Below, in pieces: positions 37,864 through 46,300 of a stretch of DNA of 64,000 nt. Source of the stretch: Thermodesulfobacteriota bacterium (lineage in GTDB: Bacteria; Desulfobacterota_D; UBA1144; Nemesobacterales; UBA2774); NCBI GenBank assembly GCA_040754335.1, contig JBFMCV010000004.1, forward strand, positions 124,001 to 188,000, written 5' to 3'. The notes beneath the pieces were generated by a model. It saw only the letters and a list, made by a program, of their open reading frames with translations. It searched no databases and had not been told where the DNA came from. The translations under genes were made by a program, and so were the position numbers. How positions within the stretch are numbered: the first letter of the stretch is position 1; every line of letters begins with the position of its first letter.

Positions 37864-38291
37864 CACTTAACCAAGATGTGATCAATCAACGTCGTTGTGA
37901 AGTTTAATCAAATTCTATTAGTGAGAAATCTATTTTTCTTTTAATTTCCTGCTAAGAAAAAGGGGAGCAATTCCAACAAATCGGAGGGATTGTTCGGAGA
38001 TGATTAAATAGAGAGGGCTGTCTTAATCGAAGCTACAACTTTGACGAACCAGATGAGGGGGGGGTTAGTTTCAATCCATTTGTCCTACATATTATATCCC
38101 TCCCCCTGGAGGGGGGAGGGCTAGGGTGGGGGTGTCACCTTTCATTCATTCAATCAAACCGGTACGTGCAGCTTGTCCGGCGCAGTCTCGACGAAGCCGG
38201 AAGTCTGTCGAAGGGTGTAGCTTTTACATGACATTACCAAATCGGCGACAGCTGAGCACCCGTGGGTATGCGATTCTCAGCGCCGATTCCG
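37864..38291. repeat. Repeat island C
   Basis: No gene. Contents: GTGAGAAATCTAT fragment (37921-37933); a G/C-rich palindrome with arms CCCTCCCCC and GGGGGAGGG (38098-38120) followed by CTAGGGTGGGGGTG; a decayed CTGTCGAAGGG core (38203-38215); and swapped-hairpin element copy 4 (38230-38295), which ends inside the stop codon of the convergent transporter gene. Confidence 0.7.
38098..38120. repeat. CCCTCCCCC/GGGGGAGGG palindrome
   Basis: Nine-base arms with a TGGA(G) loop. The same family, with arms CCCTCTCCC/GGGAGAGGG, is at 59936-59959, and a half copy is at 39761-39777. Both full copies are followed by TAGGGTGRGGG. Confidence 0.65.
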
Positions 38292-38295
38292 CTAG
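38230..38295 (+). repeat. Swapped-hairpin element, copy 4
   Basis: GACATTACCAAATCGGCG flank, central ACAGCTGAGCACCCGT and right flank GGGTATGCGATTCTCAG with CCGATTCCGCTAGA tail. The tail runs through the TAG stop (38292-38294) of the minus-strand transporter, so the element forms the very end of that gene. Confidence 0.6.
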
Positions 38296-39632
38296 AAGAA
38301 AAAGTAACTGACGAGCGTAATTATGATCCCGCACGCTATGTCGATATAGAGTCCCGCTTTTATCATGCTACTCTGGCGGATCTTCTCGGTCCCGTATACG
38401 AGAGCGTTAGGAGGCGTGCCCACCGGCAGCATGAAGCCGCACGATGCGGCTATCCCCACGCTGAGCGCGATCGCCTCGGGCGAATGCTGCATCGTCTCCT
38501 GTCCGAGAACGAGGAATATGGGGACCATTATGGCTGCGGTCGCCGTGTTGCTCGCGAACTCCGAGAGCAGGATAACGAACAGCACCGAACCGAGTGTTAG
38601 CGGGAACGCGCCGTGTATCGAAAGGCGGTCCCTCACGAGATCGGCGAGGTATTTGCTCGCACCCGTCTCTGAAAGCACTGCGCTCAACACGATTCCCCCT
38701 CCGAACAGAAGCAGCACCCCCCAGTCGGTGAACCTTTCTATCTCTTTCCACTTTATAGTGCCCGATACTACGAGCATGAAGATCGCCATTATGGCCACGA
38801 TGGAATCGAATTCCTTCTCAATTCCAAGCCGTGAGGATACAGGGCCGCTGAATATCCAGAGCGCGACCGTTACGCCGAAAATTGCTGCGAGCTTGTACGT
38901 GTTTTTATCTATAGTGATCTGAGTGAGCGCCCCTCCCCGGGAAACTCCTTCCTCAGGCAGCTTTGGCTTTAGCGTGAGATAAAGGACGAATACCATTACA
39001 GGCAGAAGGATAACCACGAATGGTACGCCCACCTGGAGCCAGTCCCTGAAATCCATCCCCAGGTTGGCTGCCGTGATCGCGTTGGGCGGGCTTCCCACTA
39101 TCGTCCCGATGCCCCCGATGCTCGCGGCGTACGCGACTCCCAGAAGTATGAATTCCTCGGTCGATGCCGTGCTCTCTTTCAGGTTGGCTATGAGACCGAG
39201 CGCTACGGGAAGCATGATGGCTGTCGTAGCGGTGTTGCTTATCCACATGCTTATGAGAGCGGTGGAAGCGAATAGTCCCAGCACCGAGAGTAGAGAATTC
39301 GCCCCCGCGGCCCTCATGATATATCCGGCGATGAGCCGGTCGAGGCTGTGTTTATGGAGGGCGGCTGCCAGGGCAAAGCCTCCCAAAAAGAGAAATATGA
39401 CAGGGTTTGCGAAATGGCTGAGCGCTTCCTTTACGTCGAATATGCCCGTGAGTACGGCCAGAATAGGCACGAGCAGGGCGGTTACCGTTATCGGCAGGGC
39501 CTCTGTGAACCATAGCGCCGCTATGAAAACCAGGATCGAAAGGCCCTTCAGTATGCCCTTGTCGACGGGCAAGAAAAAATATACGGCAAGCGATACAATA
39601 CCGCTTGTCAGGATTATCAGGTTTTTATTCAT
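38292..39632 (-). CDS. DASS/SLC13-family Na+-coupled anion transporter
   Basis: A 446-residue inner-membrane protein with about eleven membrane segments. Both SNT motifs that bind Na+ and the substrate carboxylate in divalent-anion:Na+ symporters are present (WISNTATTA and FASNTATAA). Family members import C4-dicarboxylates, citrate, sulfate or phosphate; the substrate here is unknown. Its stop codon is contributed by a dispersed repeat element. It stands alone between two repeat islands. Confidence 0.88.
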   Translation of the reverse strand: MNKNLIILTSGIVSLAVYFFLPVDKGILKGLSILVFIAALWFTEALPITVTALLVPILAVLTGIFDVKEALSHFANPVIFLFLGGFALAAALHKHSLDRLIAGYIMRAAGANSLLSVLGLFASTALISMWISNTATTAIMLPVALGLIANLKESTASTEEFILLGVAYAASIGGIGTIVGSPPNAITAANLGMDFRDWLQVGVPFVVILLPVMVFVLYLTLKPKLPEEGVSRGGALTQITIDKNTYKLAAIFGVTVALWIFSGPVSSRLGIEKEFDSIVAIMAIFMLVVSGTIKWKEIERFTDWGVLLLFGGGIVLSAVLSETGASKYLADLVRDRLSIHGAFPLTLGSVLFVILLSEFASNTATAAIMVPIFLVLGQETMQHSPEAIALSVGIAASCGFMLPVGTPPNALVYGTEKIRQSSMIKAGLYIDIACGIIITLVSYFFF

Positions 39633-40187
39633 CGGAGTGTCGGTGTCAAATGCGGGAGAATCCTGCCTCGGTTGCCTGATAATTTTTCGCTCGATGAGAC
39701 ATGATTAAATCTACTTCAATCTTTGCATTAACGATAGACCTTTCCACATTCTTTTAATCCCTTCCCCCTTGAGGGACGATTGCGATGGACAAGAGCAATC
39801 GGTCGCTCTCTCAATACAGCCAGCAATATAAATTAATAAAGCTCGTCATCAGCTGAGTTAAATTAAGGTTAAGGTGGGGTTGTCATTTCGACCACTGCTT
39901 CGAGCAAGCGAGAAGTAGGATGCCCTCGGCTGATTGCACATTTACTTCTCAAACTGCATCCGGGTAGTAGAACATAAAACGGGAGAAATCTATCTCTTGC
40001 TTTTATTTAATTCCCTCCTTAGAAAAAGGAAGGTTAGGGAGGATTTTTCTTTAATCTGTCATGCTGAACCCTGAATCAAGTTCAGGGCAGGCTCGTTTCA
40101 GCATCTCGTAGCTTAAATCGGTAAGAGCTGCTTCCCTTCGACTTTGCACAGGATGGACTAGGCTCAATCTTGCCATTCGGGAAAAAC
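39633..40187. repeat. Repeat island D
   Basis: No gene. Contents: a half copy of the CCCTTCCCCC...GAGGG palindrome (39761-39777); a segment CTTCGAGCAAGCGAGAAG near 39899-39918 followed by GGATGCCCTCGGCTGATTGC, similar to 3961-4000 in island B; GGGAGAAATCTATC (39981-39994); and a nested hairpin (40061-40104). Confidence 0.65.
40061..40104. repeat. Nested inverted repeat (ATGCTGAA type)
   Basis: Outer arms ATGCTGAA (40061-40068) and TTCAGCAT (40097-40104), inner arms CCCTGAA (40069-40075) and TTCAGGG (40081-40087). The GTCATGCTGAA...TTCAGCATCTC type is a dispersed intergenic element in many environmental genomes. Confidence 0.7.
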
Positions 40188-40583
40188 CTATACCTCCCTA
40201 ATTTTCTCAAGCACCCAGAGTTTCTTCCCCGTCCATCTCCCCCAGCCGGGGACCAGGAGCAGATACCTGCCTTTGAATCTCTCGCCCGACGCTTTTATTA
40301 CGAGTTTTATACTGTTAACCGCTTCCGTCTCGTATACACCCTCGTCCCATATCTCGAGCGGTCCGCTGCCCCAGCTGTCCCCGGCCGTATGTTGATTGCC
40401 CGCGTCCTGCCGGAAACCGGCAGGACCCCTCTCTTCTATGACGATCCTCTTTTCCCTGTATTTGCCGGGGATTTTTTTAGGGACGATCCAATGCCTTGCC
40501 TCACCTTTATTTTCGAGGATGAGGTCATAGTGTTTATTCGGGCTCTTGTGCCTGAAGACGACGAACCTAGACATTCCTTTCAT
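40188..40583 (-). CDS. Stand-alone LigD 3'-phosphoesterase-like protein
   Basis: A 131-residue protein matching the phosphoesterase domain otherwise found at the N-terminus of the DNA-repair ligase LigD: FVVFRHKSPNKHYDLILE, HWIVPKKIPG, KRIVIEE and IWDEGVYE correspond to the domain's FVVQKHxATxLHYDxRLE, WAVPKG and WDxGxxE landmarks. That domain removes 3'-phosphate and ribonucleoside ends before joining. No ligase, polymerase or Ku gene is adjacent. Its start overlaps the coaX end by 17 bases, so it is probably cotranscribed with coaX. Second possible start ATG at 40572-40574. Confidence 0.78.
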   Translation of the reverse strand: MKGMSRFVVFRHKSPNKHYDLILENKGEARHWIVPKKIPGKYREKRIVIEERGPAGFRQDAGNQHTAGDSWGSGPLEIWDEGVYETEAVNSIKLVIKASGERFKGRYLLLVPGWGRWTGKKLWVLEKIREV

Positions 40584-41331
40584 GGATAAGTTTCAGCCCG
40601 CGGAGAGTGAGGAATTCGTCTACCTCCTCTATAGTCCTGCTTTCTGGCGCTATCAGGCCGGCCACTCCTCCGGTCGCTATGACGCGGGGCTCTGTTTTCA
40701 TTTCCGATTTTATCTTCGTAACGACTCCGTCGACGAGTCCCGCGTATCCGTGTATGAGCCCCGACTGAATGCTCTCAACTGTTGTCTTCCCGATTATGTT
40801 CTCGGGCTTTGCGATCTCCACCCTCGGCAGCTTGGACGCTTCCCGGTAAAGGGCCTCCGCCGAGATCATGAGCCCGGGCGTGATGACTCCCCCCATGTAT
40901 TCCCCCTTGTCCGACACGCAGTCGAAAGTCGTAGCCGTTCCGAAGTCGACCACTATCACCGCGCTCCTGTATTTATCGTAAGCCGCCACCCCGTTCACTA
41001 TCCTGTCTGCGCCTACTTCCTTGGGGTTATGATAGAGTATGGGCATTCCCGTCTTTACGCCGGGGCTCACGACGACGGGGTTCACGTCGAAATACGTCTT
41101 GACTGCGCTCGATACCGTCGACTGTATCGTCGGCACCACGCAGGAGATTACAGCCCCGTCTATCGAATCCGGGTCGATGTCCCTTATCTTCATCAGCTCC
41201 CTGAACAATATGCCGTATTCGTCCGATGTCTTGGATTTGTCGGTGCCTATCCTCCAGTGGCACATTATCCTGCCGCCGTCGAAGACGCCGAAGACAATAT
41301 TCGTATTCCCTATATCGACCGCGAGGACCAT
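40567..41331 (-). CDS. coaX: Type III pantothenate kinase
   Basis: A 254-residue ASKHA-fold kinase that phosphorylates pantothenate at the start of CoA synthesis. VLAVDIGNTNIVFGVFDG is the phosphate-binding N-terminus, GADRIVNGVAA and VVDFGTATTFD the central motifs, and VIATGGVAGL the adenosine end. GGAG seven bases before the ATG supports the start. birA, its frequent partner, is absent here. Confidence 0.94.
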   Translation of the reverse strand: MVLAVDIGNTNIVFGVFDGGRIMCHWRIGTDKSKTSDEYGILFRELMKIRDIDPDSIDGAVISCVVPTIQSTVSSAVKTYFDVNPVVVSPGVKTGMPILYHNPKEVGADRIVNGVAAYDKYRSAVIVVDFGTATTFDCVSDKGEYMGGVITPGLMISAEALYREASKLPRVEIAKPENIIGKTTVESIQSGLIHGYAGLVDGVVTKIKSEMKTEPRVIATGGVAGLIAPESRTIEEVDEFLTLRGLKLIHERNV

Positions 41332-41410
41332 TCTTCTTCTCCGGATCCTACAAGTAAAACCGCATTATTTTTTATTTCAAGCGGGAGGGCGAGCCTGACC
41401 GCGTACTCTT

Positions 41411-43669
41411 CTACTTTAGACCCCACTTTCTCCTGAGCGACCACTCGGAGAATAATAACCCCATTATCAGCATAAAGAATAAAGGGTTGTCCCAGAGGAG
41501 GACGGTTTTATATCCGGTTATCGTTTTCTTGCGGGAGTTTTCGATGTCGAGTCCCTCCGGGTCGTCGCGGGTCGTTATATACTTTCCGCCGGTCGCCCCG
41601 GCTATGGATTTAAGGAGCTTCAGGTTTGTGGTTACTCCCCTTAATTCGTCCCCGGGCGGCTCTACTATAAAAGACGCTTCCGAGGTCTGCGAGTCGGAAA
41701 AATCAGCGCCGTCATCGGGACTGGCGGCGATACCGTATATGCCAGGTTCGGTAAGCATGATTTTTGCCGCGAGCCTCTGCCGCGAGTCCCTTTCGGGCTC
41801 GATCTCGGCTGAGGTTCCGTCGGGCAGGGTCAGCCGGGTCTTTACGCGCCCTTCCCCGGATCCGTCCCCGCTCAGGTCCCATATGCCGACTTCGGCATTT
41901 TCTCCCGGGCTGTATACGGCTTTGTCCGTCTCGACCCTTATGTCCTTCAATTCCGGGTCGTTGACGAACCAGAGGAAGAGCCTGTTCCAGAATTTTTCAT
42001 AGAGAGGCGAAACGTCCCCCTCGCTTCCGTAAACGAAATTCCATCTCCAGGACGAGTCGGATAGGAAAGTGGCGGCCTTGCCTGTCCCGACATTGGCTAC
42101 GGCGAGTATCGGCTCCCCTTCCGGCGAGACCAGGAGCGGGACTGCGTCGGGGCTCATTCCCTCGACCATGTTGAAGCCTTCGAGCTCGGGCATGGCGTTC
42201 CACAGCTTCTCGTTCGCCTCCCTGTCGGGCACTATCCTCATTATCGGGTGGTTCTTACCCGCGGAAGTCAGCTTGGGCCGGAACACCTCGCCGCTGATCG
42301 TGTCGGTAAGCGTGCGCGCCATGTAACCGAGCTCAACGGGCAGTATTTCCGAGATGGGCGTCCTTCCGTAATTGCCGCTGTCGAAGCTCTTGTTGCCGCC
42401 TATCATCAGGAACGCCCCGCCGTCGTTCATCACGTAGTCCCTGATGCTCCTCAGGTGGAAACCGAAGATTCCGTAAGGCTGGAAGTTGAAGTTCTGAAAT
42501 ATCACTACGTCGAATGTCGGGAGCTCGTTTCCGAATATCTCGTTCACGGGGAAAGGAATGAGGCTGAGCTCGTTCTCAGTCGCGAAAACGAGGTCCGAAG
42601 GGTCGCGCAAAATGAAAAACGAAACGAGGTCTATGTTCGGGTTCCTCTTGAGCGCCTTCCTCAGGAACCTCACGTCCCATGAAGGGCTGCCCGCTACGTG
42701 GAGGACCCGTATCTTGTTTATTATTACGTCGGTGTAGAAGGACTTCCGGTTGTTCTCGGGCACGAGCTCGTCTGTCAAGACAGGTATGGATACGGTATAT
42801 ATCTTTCTCCCGAGCGTTATGGGATTGATTTCGAACTCGGCTTCGCCTTGCTTCGTGTTGGGATCGATGTAGACCTCTTTAATGGAGACGAGCTTGTCTC
42901 CTTCGTAAAGCGACACGGGGATTCTCATCCCGGCGGGCCCGCCCGACTTCACTGCGGCGCTTATCGAATAGGGGTATCTCAGGAACGAGACTTCGTTCGA
43001 ACTGATCTTGTCTATCCAGATGTCGTCGGTCGCGTCTTCGGTGAGGGCGCCGGCCGTGTTGATCCTGAAATCCGCTTTTCCGAGTGCTTCATCGAAGGCG
43101 GCATCCGGGGACTGCCGGCTCCCCCCGCCGTCCGATATGATGAGCGCTTCGTCGAGCTCTCCGCGACTCTGCTTTTCGGCGAGCTCGTCGAGGAGCTTGC
43201 CCAGGTTCGTGTGCTTGCCCGTGGGTTTCTGCTTCAGTATGGATTCCTGCGAGGAAGGCTTCAGGGTCTCGTCGAAGGTGTAGTAATCGAGCAAAAAATT
43301 CTGCCCGAGCCGTGTAAAGAAATCGGCGTTATTGCCGAAAAATCCCCTCACCGATTCGATTCTGCTCCCGCCGTCGTGCCCGCCCGCAAGGTTCATGCTC
43401 CAGGACCCGTCCACGACCACAGCGAGGGTCTTCTTTTCTTCCTTGTAGCTCTCTTCCTTGAGAGCCGGGTTCGTCAGTATGAATATAACGGTAATGAAAG
43501 CAATCGCGTGGAGCGAGGCCAGGACGATCCTTCTTTTCGAGCTCTTCAGATGCCTCGAGCTCCTGAGCGAGCCATAGACCACTATCGTGAATAAAATCAG
43601 TATCAGGGCGATTTCCGCAAGCCCCGGCGGGTTGAGTAGAGCGAATTTGCTTACCGCTGAATCCATCAC
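41411..43669 (-). CDS. Membrane protein with VWA and glutamine-amidotransferase-like domains
   Basis: A 752-residue inner-membrane protein. Two N-terminal membrane segments (about 17-35 and 49-66) are followed by a von Willebrand A-type domain with a MIDAS-like VVVDGSWSMN and later ALIISDGGG, then a class-I-glutamine-amidotransferase-like domain (LMIGGNKSFDSGNYG region) without an evident catalytic Cys, beta-sandwich segments and one C-terminal membrane helix. This architecture recurs in operons with MoxR ATPase and BatA-type proteins, but none of those is adjacent here. Function unknown. Confidence 0.78.
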   Translation of the reverse strand: MMDSAVSKFALLNPPGLAEIALILILFTIVVYGSLRSSRHLKSSKRRIVLASLHAIAFITVIFILTNPALKEESYKEEKKTLAVVVDGSWSMNLAGGHDGGSRIESVRGFFGNNADFFTRLGQNFLLDYYTFDETLKPSSQESILKQKPTGKHTNLGKLLDELAEKQSRGELDEALIISDGGGSRQSPDAAFDEALGKADFRINTAGALTEDATDDIWIDKISSNEVSFLRYPYSISAAVKSGGPAGMRIPVSLYEGDKLVSIKEVYIDPNTKQGEAEFEINPITLGRKIYTVSIPVLTDELVPENNRKSFYTDVIINKIRVLHVAGSPSWDVRFLRKALKRNPNIDLVSFFILRDPSDLVFATENELSLIPFPVNEIFGNELPTFDVVIFQNFNFQPYGIFGFHLRSIRDYVMNDGGAFLMIGGNKSFDSGNYGRTPISEILPVELGYMARTLTDTISGEVFRPKLTSAGKNHPIMRIVPDREANEKLWNAMPELEGFNMVEGMSPDAVPLLVSPEGEPILAVANVGTGKAATFLSDSSWRWNFVYGSEGDVSPLYEKFWNRLFLWFVNDPELKDIRVETDKAVYSPGENAEVGIWDLSGDGSGEGRVKTRLTLPDGTSAEIEPERDSRQRLAAKIMLTEPGIYGIAASPDDGADFSDSQTSEASFIVEPPGDELRGVTTNLKLLKSIAGATGGKYITTRDDPEGLDIENSRKKTITGYKTVLLWDNPLFFMLIMGLLFSEWSLRRKWGLK

Positions 43670-43708
43670 ATTAAATTTACCACACGACTACCCCGTTTTC
43701 AGAGCGGA

Positions 43709-44668
43709 CTAGAATACAAGGAGCTTCCCCTCCTTCATTATGAGCTCGCCGTCGACCGCGACCGTGGGCTTCATGACTACACCGTCGAGGTGGCTCGCCA
43801 CCCTCACCGTGCCGCCCATGCTCTTGTTGTCTCCGAATGCGATGTGTATAGTTCCTATGGCCTTTTCGTCCTCGAGCACACTCCCCGTGATGAGCGCCAT
43901 GTCGTGCGTCCCTATGCCGAGTTCGGCAAGGTTGAACGCGGGCTTGCCGAACGGGGTCATGATAGAAAGCAGCTTCTCCGCCCCGCGCCCGCCCGTGATC
44001 TCTGTCGCGAACCCGTCCTCCACCTTCACCCTTATCACCTCGCCGACGAGCTTGCCTACCCCTGCCATAGAGCCGTCGAATACGACTACCCCGCTCGACC
44101 TCCCTTCGAGGGGCGCTACGTAAGCCTCCCCCGCGGGGAGGTTGCTGAAGTCCCCCGGATTGTGGTTGAGCCCCGTATCCGCGTGCCCCTCCCTCCCTTC
44201 GACGACGAGATTTATGTCTGTGCCTTTCTCGGTCGTGATCCTCACGTTTGAGCCGCTGCTTATTATATCGGCGAGCTTGTTACTCCTCTCCGCGATGAGC
44301 CCGTAGTCGGCGTTCAACGTCCTCACCATCGAGTCTTCCGTTATCCCCGGGAGCGTCGCTATCCTCGCCCCTGCCTTGCTGGCGCTCCTCCTCGATTCCG
44401 TGTGACTGAGAGATTTCTCTGTTGGTATGAGCACCGCGTCAAAGAGCTTCATAAATTCACCCACCGGCCCGGGCGGCTCTTCCCCGTTCGACTTCCTGGG
44501 TATTATCTCCGTGATGACCGCCTCCGCCCCCAGGCTCTTCGCCGCCTCCCAGAGCGCGTACCCGATTTTTCTTAACGGCTCGTCCGTGATGATGAGCACG
44601 TTCTCGCCGCGCTTTACCGCCATACAGTCTCTCACCGCGATCATCGCCGCGCTCTTGAGTTTATCCAT
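43709..44668 (-). CDS. M29-family aminopeptidase
   Basis: A 319-residue metalloprotease-like protein of the thermophilic aminopeptidase family (M29, AmpS/PepS). Metal-ligand candidates are the Glu in NLPAGEAYVAP, the Glu in NLAELGIG, the His in TIHIAFGDN and the Asp in SHLDGVV. It is shorter than the about 370-410 residues of AmpS, lacking part of the N-terminal domain. GGAGGAG before the ATG supports the start. It is divergent from the LLM oxidoreductase. Confidence 0.82.
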   Translation of the reverse strand: MDKLKSAAMIAVRDCMAVKRGENVLIITDEPLRKIGYALWEAAKSLGAEAVITEIIPRKSNGEEPPGPVGEFMKLFDAVLIPTEKSLSHTESRRSASKAGARIATLPGITEDSMVRTLNADYGLIAERSNKLADIISSGSNVRITTEKGTDINLVVEGREGHADTGLNHNPGDFSNLPAGEAYVAPLEGRSSGVVVFDGSMAGVGKLVGEVIRVKVEDGFATEITGGRGAEKLLSIMTPFGKPAFNLAELGIGTHDMALITGSVLEDEKAIGTIHIAFGDNKSMGGTVRVASHLDGVVMKPTVAVDGELIMKEGKLLVF

Positions 44669-44714
44669 CTCTCTTTTCTCCTCCGTCGTTTGTCGTGCGT
44701 GAAAAATCCGATAT

Positions 44715-44720
44715 TATAAT
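44715..44720 (+). promoter_or_regulatory. Candidate -10 box of the LLM oxidoreductase gene
   Basis: TATAAT 54 bases before the ATG at 44775, with TTGTCG (44690-44695) 19 bases upstream as a weak -35. It touches the ATG at 44721, which argues that the true start is the later one. Confidence 0.4.
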
Positions 44721-44774
44721 ATGCCCATCCTGCATAGCCCTGCAAATCCTGGCGCTGTATGGAGAGGAGTGAGA

Positions 44775-45776
44775 ATGCCTGATCTCGGCCTCGTGGCCCC
44801 TTACTGGAGCGACCTCAAAACGGAAGAGCTCGTCGAAACGGCGAGGCTCGCGGAAGAGCTCGGCTATCATTCCATATGGGTGCCCGAGATGTGGGGTAGG
44901 GACGCCTTCTCGATCCTCGGCCTCATAGCGGTTAATACGAAGAGGATAAAGCTCGCGACAGGGATAATCCCTGTCTACAGCAGAAGCCCCGCCGTCATCG
45001 CCCAGACGGCTGCAACGCTCGACGAGCTCTCGGGCGGACGCATGATGCTCGGCCTCGGGACGAGCGGCCCTGCCGTGATAGAGAACTGGCACGGCGTCCG
45101 TTTCGAGAAGCCGCTTCAGAGGACGAAGGAGTACGTCGAAATAATTAAAATGATCCTTAGCGGAGGCCGCGTCGACTACGAAGGCGAGATATTCTCTCTC
45201 AAGGGATTCAGGCTCCAGTTCAAGCCTTTGAGGAGCGATATCCCGGTTCTGGTCGCTGCGATCGGCCCCAGGAACATTCGCCTCGCGGGCGAGTGCGCAG
45301 ACGGATGGATACCGTTCCTCATACCCAAAGAGGGTTTGAGGGATACCGGGGAGAACCTCCGGGAAGGGGCTCTCTCTTCCGGCAGGGAGGGGGATAGAAT
45401 CATCGTCTGTCCCTACGTTACCGCTTCGGTTTCGGAGAATGCCGATACCGCAAAAAGCGCCGTGAGAGAGCACATCGCCTATTACATCGGGGGCATGGGG
45501 ACTTTCTACTTCAATACCGTGTGCAGGTACGGGTTCGGGGACGAAGCCGCTGCGATCAAGAGCGCGTGGGACGGAGGAAAGAAGAGCGCGGCGGTGGAGG
45601 CGGTGAGCGAAAGGATGCTCGATTCGCTTTCCGTCTCGGGCTCGCCCGCGCACGGGAGGGCTATGATTGCCGATTATTACAAAGAAGGCGCCGACGTTCC
45701 GGTTCTCGTCTTCCCGCCCAAAGCCTCGCGTGAAATTGTGAGAGAGTCCATCATAAGCCTCGCCCCGGGGGCTTAG
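44775..45776 (+). CDS. LLM-class flavin/F420-dependent oxidoreductase
   Basis: A luciferase-like monooxygenase-fold protein of 333 residues. LGYHSIWVPEMWGRDAF, ATGIIPVYSRSP, GRMMLGLGTSGP and GFRLQFKP are landmarks of the F420-dependent branch (coenzyme F420-dependent reductases/dehydrogenases), as is the barrel order. cofC at 23657 makes F420 use plausible, but FMN cannot be excluded by eye. The ATG at 44775 has GGAGAGGAG just upstream and lies behind a good -10 box; the upstream ATG at 44721 does not. Confidence 0.87.
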   Translation: MPDLGLVAPYWSDLKTEELVETARLAEELGYHSIWVPEMWGRDAFSILGLIAVNTKRIKLATGIIPVYSRSPAVIAQTAATLDELSGGRMMLGLGTSGPAVIENWHGVRFEKPLQRTKEYVEIIKMILSGGRVDYEGEIFSLKGFRLQFKPLRSDIPVLVAAIGPRNIRLAGECADGWIPFLIPKEGLRDTGENLREGALSSGREGDRIIVCPYVTASVSENADTAKSAVREHIAYYIGGMGTFYFNTVCRYGFGDEAAAIKSAWDGGKKSAAVEAVSERMLDSLSVSGSPAHGRAMIADYYKEGADVPVLVFPPKASREIVRESIISLAPGA

Positions 45777-46300
45777 TATTCGAGGGGTGAATTTAGCATT
45801 TTGTCATTCCCGAAATTTTTTATCGGGAATCTTATCTTTTTCTGTCTTTGCGAGGGAGCGTATTATGCGACCGCGGCAATCCCGTTTTTTTCTCATCTGT
45901 CATTTCGAGCCGCAGGTGAGAAATCTATCGTTGTCTTGCTGAACTACGGCTCTGAACAAGTGCAAGAACCGGACGCCATAGGAAGAATGCAACGTGTAAA
46001 TTGTTCCTCGGATATTTTTTGGTTAACCCAAAATATTCAGCATCTCGTTTTTGCCATTTCTCCGACATTCACAGTATCGGCGGCACACAATGTGTGCGCA
46101 TATACGATTCTTCCGAATCTCCTCTGCCTAACCTGCAAGTGAACCCACCCGTTCGTCCTGCTTGTCCGGCGAAGCTTTCTTGTCGGTTGAATCTCGGCAC
46201 GTCGCCCGGAGGCTATGAGCCGTAGGGGGAATAGCTGAGTCCGAGGCGAAGACGGAAGCTTGTCGAAGGACGCCGGTCTTCGATCCGCATGAGGCACCCC
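45777..46300. repeat. Repeat island E
   Basis: No gene. Contents: a reverse-orientation copy of the GCGAGG...CGGCAATC repeat (45848-45881); a CATTTCGAGC...GTGAGAAATCTATC unit (45901-45929); swapped-hairpin element copy 3 (46061-46133); GTTCGTCCTGCTTGTCCGG (46151-46169) and GAAGCTTGTCGAAGGA (46255-46270), both variants of the CTGTCGAAGG family. Confidence 0.7.
46061..46133 (+). repeat. Swapped-hairpin element, copy 3
   Basis: Left flank TCCGACATTCACAGTATCGG, nearly identical to copy 1, then hairpin GCACACA-A-TGTGTGC (46083-46097), then GCATATACGATTCTTCC and CTCTGCCTAACC. The hairpin has no sequence in common with that of copy 1 although both flanks match. Confidence 0.65.

Noticed and set aside
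38126-38311. Open frame of 61 codons in island C
   Set aside because: Covers the decayed CTGTCGAAGG repeat and swapped-hairpin copy 4 and runs into the end of the convergent transporter gene.
45801-46225. Two overlapping open frames in island E
   Set aside because: Both lie over dispersed repeats (GCGAGG element, GAGAAATCTAT unit, hairpin copy 3); start codons lack ribosome sites.
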